From assembly GCA_049325575.1 (NCBI GenBank), contig JBMOLK010000048.1, positions 1-20,664 on the forward strand: 20,664 nucleotides of DNA, read 5' to 3'. The DNA is from JBMOLK01 sp049325575 (GTDB lineage Bacteria; Bacillota; Clostridia; Acetivibrionales; Acetivibrionaceae). Both the position numbers and the translations under genes were made by a program. Under the pieces are notes generated by a model that had not been told where the DNA came from, did no database searches, and saw only the letters and a program-made list of their open reading frames with translations. Below, in pieces: positions 1 through 7,235 of the stretch (positions are counted from its first letter, which is position 1; each line of letters begins with the position of its first letter).

Positions 1-39
1 ACTACTGCTAACGCAGTTATAAAATTATCAAGTAACAAT

Positions 40-104
40 ATTTCCAGTAAATTTGTGGTATTTAGTAAGGTTTATAACTGGAAATCTATAACTTAAAACC
101 TTAC
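40..104 (+). promoter_or_regulatory. Interleaved inverted repeats (possible H-type pseudoknot) upstream of moxR
   Basis: ATTTCCAG at 40-47 pairs perfectly with CTGGAAAT at 78-85. GTAAGGTTT at 65-73 pairs perfectly with AAACCTTAC at 96-104. The arms come in the order a-b-a'-b', so both stems can coexist only as a pseudoknot, or else they are mutually exclusive. Loop lengths (17, 4 and 10 nt) are sterically reasonable for an H-type fold. The last arm ends 14 nt before the moxR Shine-Dalgarno (GAGGTGG, 119-125). A -10-like TATAAA lies at 18-23, but its -35 would fall outside the window. I do not recognise a known riboswitch class. The repeats could instead be DNA operators. Confidence 0.45.
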
Positions 105-132
105 AAAACTTATTATACGAGGTGGTGTCAAA

Positions 133-1101
133 ATGGAATTAACACAGATTAAAGAATTGGCACAAAAGGTGAAAGAGAATATCAGGCTGGTCATTGTGGG
201 GAAAGATGAGGTCATCGACTTACTGCAGATTGCACTGATTTCATCGGGACATGTGCTGTTGGAGGATGTACCCGGAACGGGTAAAACGCTGCTGGCTAAA
301 GCAATGGCCAAGTCACTTAACACTTCATTTAAAAGGATTCAATTCACTCCAGACCTTCTTCCGACTGATCTAAGCGGTATCAATTTTTACAATCAGCAGG
401 ACGGTAAGTTTCAGTTCCGACCAGGCCCGATCTTTTCAAATATAGTACTGGCGGATGAGATAAATCGTGCCACCCCAAGAACTCAATCAAGCCTTCTTGA
501 GTGTATGGAAGAAAGGCAGGTTACCATAGACGGTGAAACCAGAATGCTAAAGCGTCCATTTATGGTTGTAGCTACTCAAAACCCTATCGATATACAGGGA
601 ACATTTCCCCTTCCGGAGGCCCAGCTTGACCGCTTTCTAATAAAAATCAAAATGGGATACCCTTCAACCGATGAAGGGGTTGAGATATTAAAGCGGTTTA
701 AGGAAGAGAATCCTTTGGATAAAATACAGCCCGTTGCTTTAGAGGAAGATATCATCAATGCCCAGAACAGCTATTCAAAGGTCCATGTAAGTGACGACCT
801 TCTAAAGTACATGATTAATATAGTTGAAAAGACCAGGAATCATAAGGAGGTTGTAATGGGTGTAAGCCCACGTGGAAGCCAGGCTTTGCTAAAAGCTTCA
901 CAGGTATATGCAATATTAAAGGGGCGTCATTATGTCCTCCCGGATGATGTGAAAGCCCTGGCAAAACCGGTTTTAAGCCATCGTTTAGTCCTAAAGAGTA
1001 CAATGCTGGTGAAAGACCAGGGAGAAGGGGTGATTGACCAGATCTTGAAGGAAGTAGCCGTTCCGTCGGAAGAAAATTTGGATAAAGGGATGAAGATATA
1101 A
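133..1101 (+). CDS. MoxR-family AAA+ ATPase
   Basis: This is a 322-residue MoxR-type AAA+ ATPase, presumed to act as a chaperone-like ATPase on partner proteins. Its function here is inferred from the family. Visible motifs are Walker A PGTGKT (residues 47-52), Walker B LADE (106-109) followed by INRA, sensor-1 ATQNP (137-141), and the C-terminal GVSPRG sensor-2 segment (243-248). Length is typical of the family (about 310-330). The ATG follows GAGGTGG with a 7-nt spacer. The stop overlaps the start of the DUF58 gene by one base (TAATG), indicating translational coupling. MoxR genes next to DUF58 and TgpA/DUF4129-type membrane proteins are a recurrent bacterial arrangement. In studied cases it is linked to envelope or protein-complex maturation. 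The substrate is unknown here. Confidence 0.95.
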   Translation: MELTQIKELAQKVKENIRLVIVGKDEVIDLLQIALISSGHVLLEDVPGTGKTLLAKAMAKSLNTSFKRIQFTPDLLPTDLSGINFYNQQDGKFQFRPGPIFSNIVLADEINRATPRTQSSLLECMEERQVTIDGETRMLKRPFMVVATQNPIDIQGTFPLPEAQLDRFLIKIKMGYPSTDEGVEILKRFKEENPLDKIQPVALEEDIINAQNSYSKVHVSDDLLKYMINIVEKTRNHKEVVMGVSPRGSQALLKASQVYAILKGRHYVLPDDVKALAKPVLSHRLVLKSTMLVKDQGEGVIDQILKEVAVPSEENLDKGMKI

Positions 1102-2213
1102 TGGGTATACACTGGTTTATTATAATTACAGTTGTTGTGCTTTTTGTTCAACGTGTGATTTATACCAGGTGGGGACTTCATAATATCCATTATGAAAGAT
1201 ATTTTGATGTAGAGACGGTTTTTGAAGGGGAAGAGGTAAATATGGTTGAGCGTATTTCCAATAGAAAGCTTCTTCCCGTGCCATGGCTAAGACTTGAATC
1301 AAGAATTGATTCAAGTCTTAGGTTTCAAAAGCAGACTGACCTGGATGTAAAACACGGGGAGTATCATAAGAGCTTGTTTAGCTTAAGTCCTTACAGGAAG
1401 ATAACAAGACGGCACAGGATTAAGTGTACAAAGCGTGGTTTCTACCCTTTAAATTCAGCGGTAATAACTTGTGGAGATGCCTTTGAATCGGAGGAGGTAT
1501 GCAGGAATATAGATCTTTCGTCAAGTCTGCTGGTTTATCCAAAGCCAATACCCATAGAAGAGGTCCCCTTGCCGACACATAACTGGCTTGGAGATATAGT
1601 TGTCAGGCGTTGGATTATTGAGGATCCTTTTATGATCCTGGGTGTTAGGGAATACAGGTATGGAGATCCCCTAAACCGTATCAACTGGAAAGCAACGGCG
1701 CATTCGGGGAAGCTTCAGGTGCACAATCTGGACCACACATCAGATCCGCATCTGATGATCTATCTAAATGTTGATGAAACAGAAAACATGCTAGGTCCCG
1801 TCACAAACCCGGATATGATTGAAAGGGGTATTACCTACGCAGCGTCCATTGCACATCATGCCATATCAAAAGGAATAGAGGCAGGCTTTGGCTCAAACGG
1901 CTATATTGTTGATCATCCAAGGCAGGTAGTGCGTGTACTCCCCAGATCGGGTACAAGGCAGCTGACAGTTTTGCTTGAGGTTATGGCAAAGATGGTTATT
2001 GCCCAGAGTACTACCTTTAGTACCTTTATTGAAGAGGATATTATAAAGGGCGTCACAGACAGGGATTTCCTTTTTATTACCTGCTATGTCAGCGAAGACA
2101 TGGAGAGGCAGATCAATAAACTTAGAAAGCTGGGTAACTCTGTGGAGATTGTGAGGCTTACTGCCGATGATGGCAAAAGAGAGGAGGAAAACTATGAAGA
2201 TAATGTTTTCTAA
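1101..2213 (+). CDS. DUF58 domain protein, membrane-anchored partner of MoxR
   Basis: The protein has 370 residues and an N-terminal hydrophobic segment (about residues 4-20). An extracytoplasmic or linker beta-rich region follows. The DUF58 signature is at about residues 175-205, with GVREYRYGDP at 181-190 followed by an INWKATA segment. The C-terminal part resembles the vWA-like fold usual for this family. Many DUF58 proteins have two N-terminal membrane helices; only one is clear here. The start overlaps the moxR stop by one base, with AAAGGGA upstream acting as the ribosome site. The 3' end overlaps the next gene by 20 bases. The gene contains a perfect 16-bp hairpin at 1287-1321, described separately. 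By family knowledge, MoxR and DUF58 proteins work together; the cargo is unknown. Confidence 0.9.
   Translation: MGIHWFIIITVVVLFVQRVIYTRWGLHNIHYERYFDVETVFEGEEVNMVERISNRKLLPVPWLRLESRIDSSLRFQKQTDLDVKHGEYHKSLFSLSPYRKITRRHRIKCTKRGFYPLNSAVITCGDAFESEEVCRNIDLSSSLLVYPKPIPIEEVPLPTHNWLGDIVVRRWIIEDPFMILGVREYRYGDPLNRINWKATAHSGKLQVHNLDHTSDPHLMIYLNVDETENMLGPVTNPDMIERGITYAASIAHHAISKGIEAGFGSNGYIVDHPRQVVRVLPRSGTRQLTVLLEVMAKMVIAQSTTFSTFIEEDIIKGVTDRDFLFITCYVSEDMERQINKLRKLGNSVEIVRLTADDGKREEENYEDNVF
1287..1321. repeat. Perfect 16-bp inverted repeat with 3-nt centre, inside the DUF58 CDS
   Basis: CTAAGACTTGAATCAA at 1287-1302 is the exact reverse complement of TTGATTCAAGTCTTAG at 1306-1321, with GAA between them. 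The frame stays open through it, encoding a segment around LRLESRIDSSLR (about residues 63-74). No T-tract follows (the next bases are GTTTC), so it is not an intrinsic terminator. In mRNA it would be a long, stable triloop hairpin. As DNA it is an extended dyad. Confidence 0.95.
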
Positions 2214-3471
2214 CCTATTAAAGAAATGGGCCCAGGGAATTGTGGAGCTGTTATTTTTCTTCCCTGTTATTCTGGGTGCAGCTTCTTTATTACTTCCCCA
2301 ATCCTCCATATGGCTGTTGGTAGGTAGTTTGATCCTCTTTTATCTTATAGGGATTGCAGCCGGATACGCCCTAAAAAAGAGAAAAAGATTTTTCTGTCTG
2401 TTGGCAAGCTTACCTGCAGCAGGCCTGGCAGCCTATTTGTTTGTCGGATTTAACCCCTGGGCAGCAGTTATCTTTTTCATTTATCTTTATATTTCATACC
2501 GCGGCATACTCTTCACACAGGTACCCTGGGAGAAAGTTTTCCCGGAGACGGCTTTATGGGGAGGCTTGGCTGTATATTTTATTTCATACTTTGTATTCAC
2601 AAGGGTGCAGGAGCTTAAACAGTATACAGATCTACTTACCTGGGCTGGAATTGCTAGTGTAGCAATTTACCTTTTTCTTGCAAACATGTCCAGGCTAAGC
2701 TCCATGGCTGGAACTGCCGGTAAAAAAGCAGCACCTGCTTCTCTTGTCATCCACAACAGAATTACCATTACTGTGACTTTGCTGGTTATTTTTATTGTAT
2801 CAAGTTTTACAGTTCTTAAAAGCGGTATAGCATGGCTGTGGGGTATGGTACTTAAATTGTTAGGTCTTATAACCGGCTGGTTATACAAGCTGCTTGACTT
2901 TGATACCGGCGGAACCGAGATGCCGCAAAACGAGCGGCCTGAAATGCTGGCAGGAGGATCCATACCATTAATAGTAGCTGTATTTTTTATAATTCTGGGA
3001 TGTGCAGTATTTTTGGCGGTATGTGTTTTTATATATAAATCTACCAAGGGCTTTTCAAAGATGTCACTAAATGTAAGACGTAAGAGAGGAATAGATACAG
3101 GATATGAGGATGAAGAGGAAAGCCTTATGGATTGGGGCAACATTAAGAACAGCTATGCTGAAGGACTTAAGAGACGTCTATCAAAGCTATTTGAAAAGGA
3201 ATTAAAATGGAGTGATTTAACAAGCAATAAAGAAAGGATACGTTATATATACAGGCGTCTATTGTTAGACAACATAGCCTCCGGCTATTCATTCAAGGCA
3301 CACTTTACACCTTTGGAAACTGTCAGGGATATGGACCATTGGAAAGGGCAGAAGCAGTTTGACACAAGTGAGCTTGCCACGTTATATAATCAGGTAAGAT
3401 ATGGGGATAATAACATTTATGATGACCATGTGGAAAAGGTAAAAAACACATTGTTTCCTGATTTACACTAA
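2194..3471 (+). CDS. Multi-pass membrane protein with C-terminal DUF4129-like domain
   Basis: The protein has 425 residues from the ATG at 2194, chosen because GAGGAGG (2181-2187) sits 6 nt upstream. An in-frame ATG at 2167 would add nine residues but lacks such a site. The N-terminal ~180 residues form roughly five to six hydrophobic segments. Another lies near residues 190-225 and a strong one near 255-285. A basic, soluble C-terminal tail follows. The tail carries a pattern typical of DUF4129: RYIYRRLL, then PLETVRDM, then LATLYNQVRYGD. In many bacteria this tail ends a TgpA-like transglutaminase protein. No transglutaminase Cys-His-Asp core is evident here, so this looks like a TgpA-type membrane scaffold without the catalytic domain. 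It is the last gene of the moxR operon and overlaps the DUF58 gene by 20 bases. Confidence 0.8.
   Translation: MKIMFSNLLKKWAQGIVELLFFFPVILGAASLLLPQSSIWLLVGSLILFYLIGIAAGYALKKRKRFFCLLASLPAAGLAAYLFVGFNPWAAVIFFIYLYISYRGILFTQVPWEKVFPETALWGGLAVYFISYFVFTRVQELKQYTDLLTWAGIASVAIYLFLANMSRLSSMAGTAGKKAAPASLVIHNRITITVTLLVIFIVSSFTVLKSGIAWLWGMVLKLLGLITGWLYKLLDFDTGGTEMPQNERPEMLAGGSIPLIVAVFFIILGCAVFLAVCVFIYKSTKGFSKMSLNVRRKRGIDTGYEDEEESLMDWGNIKNSYAEGLKRRLSKLFEKELKWSDLTSNKERIRYIYRRLLLDNIASGYSFKAHFTPLETVRDMDHWKGQKQFDTSELATLYNQVRYGDNNIYDDHVEKVKNTLFPDLH
2649..2667. repeat. 8-bp perfect inverted repeat with 3-nt centre, inside the DUF4129 CDS
   Basis: AATTGCTA at 2649-2656 and TAGCAATT at 2660-2667 are exact reverse complements around GTG. 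It is a shorter relative, in design, of the triloop hairpin in the preceding gene. It may be fortuitous. Confidence 0.6.
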
Positions 3472-3546
3472 AATATTGTATGAAGTTTATAATGCTTTTG
3501 GAGAAGAATAAGGAAGAAGATGGTGAAGCAAGTAAATACAATATTT
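3471..3546. repeat. 11-bp perfect inverted repeat downstream of the moxR operon
   Basis: AAATATTGTAT at 3471-3481, beginning at the last base of the stop codon, pairs exactly with ATACAATATTT at 3536-3546. The 54-nt interval between them is purine-rich. A short T-run (3544-3548) overlaps the right arm, so the element might end the moxR-operon transcript. The all-A/T-rich stem and long loop make it a weak intrinsic terminator at best. Confidence 0.5.
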
Positions 3547-3571
3547 TTGTATAGAATAAATTACAAATACG

Positions 3572-3580
3572 TGGTATAAT
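3572..3580 (+). promoter_or_regulatory. Extended -10 promoter for prfA
   Basis: TGGTATAAT is a consensus extended -10 (TG-N-TATAAT) located 44 nt before the prfA start codon. No convincing -35 is present at the usual spacing, which is tolerated with an extended -10. It separates the prfA cluster from the moxR operon. Confidence 0.65.
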
Positions 3581-3623
3581 ATTTGATTGTGAATTTAAAT
3601 AGACTAATGGTTAGAGGTGTAAT

Positions 3624-4703
3624 ATGTTTGATAGACTTCAGGTTGCAGAAAACAGATACGAGGAGATTAATCATAAACTTAGTGATCCGTCTGTAATTGC
3701 AAATCAGGATGAATATAGAAAGCTCATGAAGGAACATGCAGACTTGGAAGAGCTGGTTAACAAATACGGTGAATATAAAAAAGTTACCAAGGAGATTTCT
3801 GATGCCAAAGAGCTTCTTAATGAAAAGCTTGACAGGGACTTTCGGGAAATGGTTGAAATGGAGCTAAGTGAAGCCGAAGAGAGTTTGGAAAACATAAAGA
3901 AAGAATTGAAGATCCTTCTGCTTCCTAAAGACCCCAATGACGAAAAAAGTGTAATTGTTGAAATAAGAGGCGGTGCAGGCGGTGAAGAAGCAGCTCTGTT
4001 TGCCGGCGTGCTCTTTAGGATGTACACAAGGTATGCAGAAAGATGCAGGTGGAAGACTGAAATGCTGGATTCAAACCCGACGGAAATAGGAGGGTTTAAG
4101 GAGGTTGTCTTTTCCATAGAAGGTAGCGGTGCATACAGCAGGCTCAAGTTTGAAAGTGGGGTACACAGGGTTCAGAGAATACCTTCCACTGAAGCAAATG
4201 GAAGAGTTCATACTTCAACAGTTACAGTGGCTGTACTGCCGGAAGTTGAAGAAGTTGATGTTGAAGTTAACCCAAACGATTTGAGGGTTGACACCTATAG
4301 GGCTTCAGGAGCCGGTGGACAGCATATCAACAAAACTGACTCTGCCATAAGAATAACTCATATGCCTACAGGTATAGTTGTTGCATGCCAGGACCAGAGA
4401 TCACAGCATAAAAACAGGGATAAAGCCATGAGAATCCTAAGGTCCAAGCTGTACGAGATTGCCCAGGAGCAGCAGGTCAGTGAAATAGCCCAGACCAGAA
4501 AAAGTCAGGTGGGTACGGGGGATAGAAGTGAGAGAATAAGAACATACAATTATCCACAGGGAAGGGTAACCGACCATAGGATAGGACTTACACTTTATAA
4601 GATTGAAGATATACTTGATGGTGATATAGATGAAATTTTAGATGCACTAATCACAACTGACCAGACTGAAAGGCTTGGCAACGGCGGTATTGATGAAGAT
4701 TGA
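3624..4703 (+). CDS. prfA: Peptide chain release factor 1 (RF1)
   Basis: RF1 recognises UAA and UAG in the ribosomal A site and triggers peptidyl-tRNA hydrolysis. The 359-residue length is normal. The GGQ catalytic motif is at residues 231-233 within SGAGGQHINK. The RF1-type stop-codon-reading tripeptide PxT is seen as PST at 187-189 (RF2 would have SPF). The N-terminal ~100 residues form the helical domain 1. The start ATG follows AGAGGTG (3613-3619). The methyltransferase gene prmC, which modifies the GGQ glutamine and commonly follows prfA in Firmicutes, is not present here. The next gene is a metal transporter. No terminator is evident before that gene, so co-transcription is plausible. 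Confidence 0.98.
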   Translation: MFDRLQVAENRYEEINHKLSDPSVIANQDEYRKLMKEHADLEELVNKYGEYKKVTKEISDAKELLNEKLDRDFREMVEMELSEAEESLENIKKELKILLLPKDPNDEKSVIVEIRGGAGGEEAALFAGVLFRMYTRYAERCRWKTEMLDSNPTEIGGFKEVVFSIEGSGAYSRLKFESGVHRVQRIPSTEANGRVHTSTVTVAVLPEVEEVDVEVNPNDLRVDTYRASGAGGQHINKTDSAIRITHMPTGIVVACQDQRSQHKNRDKAMRILRSKLYEIAQEQQVSEIAQTRKSQVGTGDRSERIRTYNYPQGRVTDHRIGLTLYKIEDILDGDIDEILDALITTDQTERLGNGGIDED

Positions 4704-4781
4704 TCAAATATCTTAAGTATAATAATATGCCTTTGGATTGAATACAATTTAGTATGAATAAAAAGAAATCTGGGGGCTATT

Positions 4782-5522
4782 GTGGACTATTTATTTAAGG
4801 TTACTCTTATAGGCCTTATCTCCGGTATTACAGGAACAAGTATCGGAGGTTTAATGGCTTTCTTTGTTAATGGGGTGAATAAGCGCTTTTTAAGTCTTAT
4901 CCTGGAGTTCTCGGCAGGCTTAATGACTTCAGTGGTGTGCTTTAAACTAATTCCGGAAGCGTTTAAATATGGCGGTACTATTTTGACATTTGCCGGTGTT
5001 TTTGCTGGTGTACTGACCATACTGGCTGTTGAAGAGCTTATGAGAAAGGTAGAACTGGTAAAGGTAAAAGGCAGCAATTCAAGTTTATTGCGGGCAGGAA
5101 TACTTATGGCGGTAGGGATTGCACTTCATAATTTTCCAGAAGGCTTTGCAGTAGGGTCAGGGTTTGAAGCCTCTGTAAGTTTGGGGGTTATACTTACCGC
5201 GGTAATCGTGATTCATGACATTCCTGAAGGTGTTGCTATGGCTGTTCCCATGAGGGCTGGAGGATTCAGTAAATCCAAGGCCTTTATATTGACCATGCTA
5301 TCGGGTGTTCCAATGGGTTTGGGTGCATTTTTTGGAGCTCTGCTTGGAGGTATGTCCAGGGAATTCATCGGGGCTTGCCTGGGATTTGCTGCAGGTGCAA
5401 TGCTTTATGTAGTTTATGGAGAGCTGGTTGTGGAGTCGAAAAAATTATATTTGGGAAGATTGCCTTCAATAGGTAATGTATTAGGCATTATTTGTGGTAT
5501 AATAATAACATTGTTTGATTAA
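4782..5522 (+). CDS. ZIP-family divalent metal transporter
   Basis: This is an integral membrane protein of 246 residues with about eight hydrophobic segments, the length and topology of bacterial ZIP (ZupT/GufA-like) transporters. The two metal-site signatures are present: HNFPEG at residues 116-121 and HDIPEG at 145-150. They form the binuclear site in transmembrane helices 4 and 5 in the family. The likely substrate is Zn2+ or another divalent cation (Fe, Mn); the sequence alone does not decide. I chose the GTG at 4782, preceded by a G-rich site (TGGGGGC, 4771-4777). No in-frame ATG gives a full first helix. It sits 78 nt after prfA and 25 nt before sua5. In B. subtilis the corresponding block carries a different metal transporter gene, mntP/ywlD. 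Confidence 0.93.
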   Translation: MDYLFKVTLIGLISGITGTSIGGLMAFFVNGVNKRFLSLILEFSAGLMTSVVCFKLIPEAFKYGGTILTFAGVFAGVLTILAVEELMRKVELVKVKGSNSSLLRAGILMAVGIALHNFPEGFAVGSGFEASVSLGVILTAVIVIHDIPEGVAMAVPMRAGGFSKSKAFILTMLSGVPMGLGAFFGALLGGMSREFIGACLGFAAGAMLYVVYGELVVESKKLYLGRLPSIGNVLGIICGIIITLFD

Positions 5523-5547
5523 ATAGTATAACAGGGAGTAGTAAGTC

Positions 5548-6603
5548 TTGAAAACTGAAATACTTAAGATTGATATAAATGATATTGATATACAGAAGAT
5601 AAGATACGCTGCTGACGTTTTAAGGCAGGGCGGCCTTGTTGCCTTTCCCACTGAAACGGTTTACGGGCTTGGAGCCGATGCTTTAAACGAGAAAGCGGTA
5701 AAAAAGATATTTGAGGCAAAAGGAAGGCCTTCGGATAATCCTTTGATTGTACATATAGAAGACAGCCGGTCAATAAATGAACTGGTTTCTGATATTCCTT
5801 CCAATGCTTCAATTTTAATGGACAGGTTTTGGCCCGGCCCCCTTACCCTGGTAATGAAAAAGTCAAAAAAAGTGCCGGAGATCATTACGGCCGGATTATC
5901 TACAGTGGCCATAAGGGTACCGTCTCATCCAATAGCATTGGCCCTGATAAGGGAAGCGGGCCTTCCGGTTGCAGCACCCAGTGCCAATGTATCGGGAAAG
6001 CCGAGCCCAACGGCAGCAAAGCATGTTATTGATGATTTATCAGGAAAAGTGGATGTTATAATAGAAGGCGGGAGTGCAAACATAGGTGTTGAATCTACCG
6101 TCATTGATATAACACTCACTCCGCCGGTTATTTTAAGGCCTGGCGGTATTTCGCCGGAACAGCTTGGGAATGTTCTGGGTGGGGTGGCAATTGACCCGGC
6201 TGTGGTTAAGGCAGATTCTACGGAGTTTGTACCAAGGTCCCCGGGGATGAAGTATACGCATTATTCTCCAAAGGCAGAAGTGATTGTTGTAGAGGGTGAG
6301 CCTCTAAAGGTCGCAAAGAAAATAGCCGGCATGATTGAGGATTACAAGGAAAACGGTATCTCTGTCGGGGTTTTATCAACCGAGCAGACAAAGGATTTAT
6401 ATTTGGAAGTTCCGGTTATTTCCCTTGGCGACAGATTGACACCCGAAACAATTGCAGCCAATCTGTTTAAGGCTTTCAGGGATTTTGACGATATAGGTAT
6501 AAAGATAATACTTGCCGAGGCAATTGATAATACAGGAATAGGTCTTGCTGTAATGAACAGGATGAAAAAGGCAGCAGGTTATAATATAGTTAAGATAACG
6601 TGA
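5548..6603 (+). CDS. sua5: Threonylcarbamoyl-AMP synthase (Sua5/YwlC)
   Basis: The enzyme makes L-threonylcarbamoyl-AMP from threonine, bicarbonate and ATP, the first step of t6A37 formation in tRNAs that read ANN codons. The 351 residues comprise an N-terminal YrdC domain and the extra C-terminal Sua5 domain, so this is the long form. Visible motifs are FPTETVYGLG (33-42), KGRPSDNPL (58-66), APSANVSGKPSPT (143-155) and the linker SPGMKYTHYSP (231-241), which closes over the active site in known structures. The start is TTG at 5548 with AGGGAG at 5533-5538 and a 9-nt spacer. The gene is probably co-transcribed with the ZIP gene upstream and the phosphatase downstream. Confidence 0.96.
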   Translation: MKTEILKIDINDIDIQKIRYAADVLRQGGLVAFPTETVYGLGADALNEKAVKKIFEAKGRPSDNPLIVHIEDSRSINELVSDIPSNASILMDRFWPGPLTLVMKKSKKVPEIITAGLSTVAIRVPSHPIALALIREAGLPVAAPSANVSGKPSPTAAKHVIDDLSGKVDVIIEGGSANIGVESTVIDITLTPPVILRPGGISPEQLGNVLGGVAIDPAVVKADSTEFVPRSPGMKYTHYSPKAEVIVVEGEPLKVAKKIAGMIEDYKENGISVGVLSTEQTKDLYLEVPVISLGDRLTPETIAANLFKAFRDFDDIGIKIILAEAIDNTGIGLAVMNRMKKAAGYNIVKIT

Positions 6604-6671
6604 TAAAGAGATGGAAGAAACCTATTTTAACAGTTTGATATATTTTACTTATGATAAAGGAGCCGGAAAAT

Positions 6672-7169
6672 ATGAAAAAAATACTTTTTGTATGCACCGG
6701 AAATACTTGTAGAAGCAGTATGGCTGAAGGTATATTTAATAATGCCATAGCTAAAGGTGGAGAAGAACTTAAAGATTTTACCGCTATATCCGCCGGTGTT
6801 TCCGCCTTTGATGGAGACTGTGCCAACCCTAAGGCAGTAAAGACCTTGAAGGAAAACTTCGGCATTGATATAAGCTCTCACAGTGCAAGAAGATTAGCTG
6901 ACAAAGATGTTGAAGAAGCCTTTCTGATACTGACAATGACCAGGCAGCATAAGGAAGCGGTGCTGTATATGTTTCCCCAGGCAAAAAATAAAACCTATAC
7001 TTTAAAAGAATTTATCATGGATGACAGCAGCGGCTTTGGTTCAACTGAATACAATTTTGCGCTGGATATTCCAGACCCTTACGGTATGTCGGAAGAGGTA
7101 TACAGAAGGTGTGCGCAGGAATTAAAAAATGTTGTAGACAAGTTGGTTTTTAAGCTGAAAAAGCTGTGA
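6672..7169 (+). CDS. Low-molecular-weight phosphatase, YwlE-like (candidate protein-arginine phosphatase)
   Basis: The 165-residue protein has the LMW-PTP P-loop CTGNTCRS (Cys8 to Arg14, CX5R) and the acid-loop DPYG near residues 136-139. Thr12 lies four residues after the nucleophile, as in the B. subtilis protein-arginine phosphatase YwlE. There the Thr favours phosphoarginine over phosphotyrosine, so arginine-phosphatase activity is the likelier reading. Position also fits: in B. subtilis ywlE lies between sua5/ywlC and rpiB/ywlF. I chose the ATG at 6672 because AAAGGAG (6656-6662) precedes it by 9 nt. An upstream in-frame ATG at 6651 has no site. The matching arginine kinase McsB is not in this window. 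Confidence 0.9.
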   Translation: MKKILFVCTGNTCRSSMAEGIFNNAIAKGGEELKDFTAISAGVSAFDGDCANPKAVKTLKENFGIDISSHSARRLADKDVEEAFLILTMTRQHKEAVLYMFPQAKNKTYTLKEFIMDDSSGFGSTEYNFALDIPDPYGMSEEVYRRCAQELKNVVDKLVFKLKKL

Positions 7170-7188
7170 AAAAGGATCGAAAACTACT

Positions 7189-7217
7189 TTGACATAAATA
7201 TTTCAATGCTATAAAAT
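7189..7217 (+). promoter_or_regulatory. Sigma-A promoter upstream of rpiB
   Basis: A perfect -35 TTGACA (7189-7194), a 17-nt spacer and TAAAAT (7212-7217, 5 of 6 to consensus) lie immediately before rpiB. The implied transcription start near 7224 leaves only about a dozen leader nucleotides, just covering the GGAGG ribosome site (7226-7230). Confidence 0.7.
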
Positions 7218-7235
7218 ATATTCTTGGAGGTTGGT

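Noticed and set aside
3498..3579. Two short overlapping frames (18-19 codons) in the gap before prfA, one from a TTG and one from an ATG at 3520 after a purine-rich stretch
   Set aside because: Too short, composition is that of a random A-rich spacer, and the second ends inside the -10 hexamer. No evidence of a leader peptide.
4718..4723. TATAAT between prfA and the ZIP gene
   Set aside because: The nearest -35-like sequences are at 12 or 22 nt spacing and there is no extended TG, so read-through from prfA is more likely.
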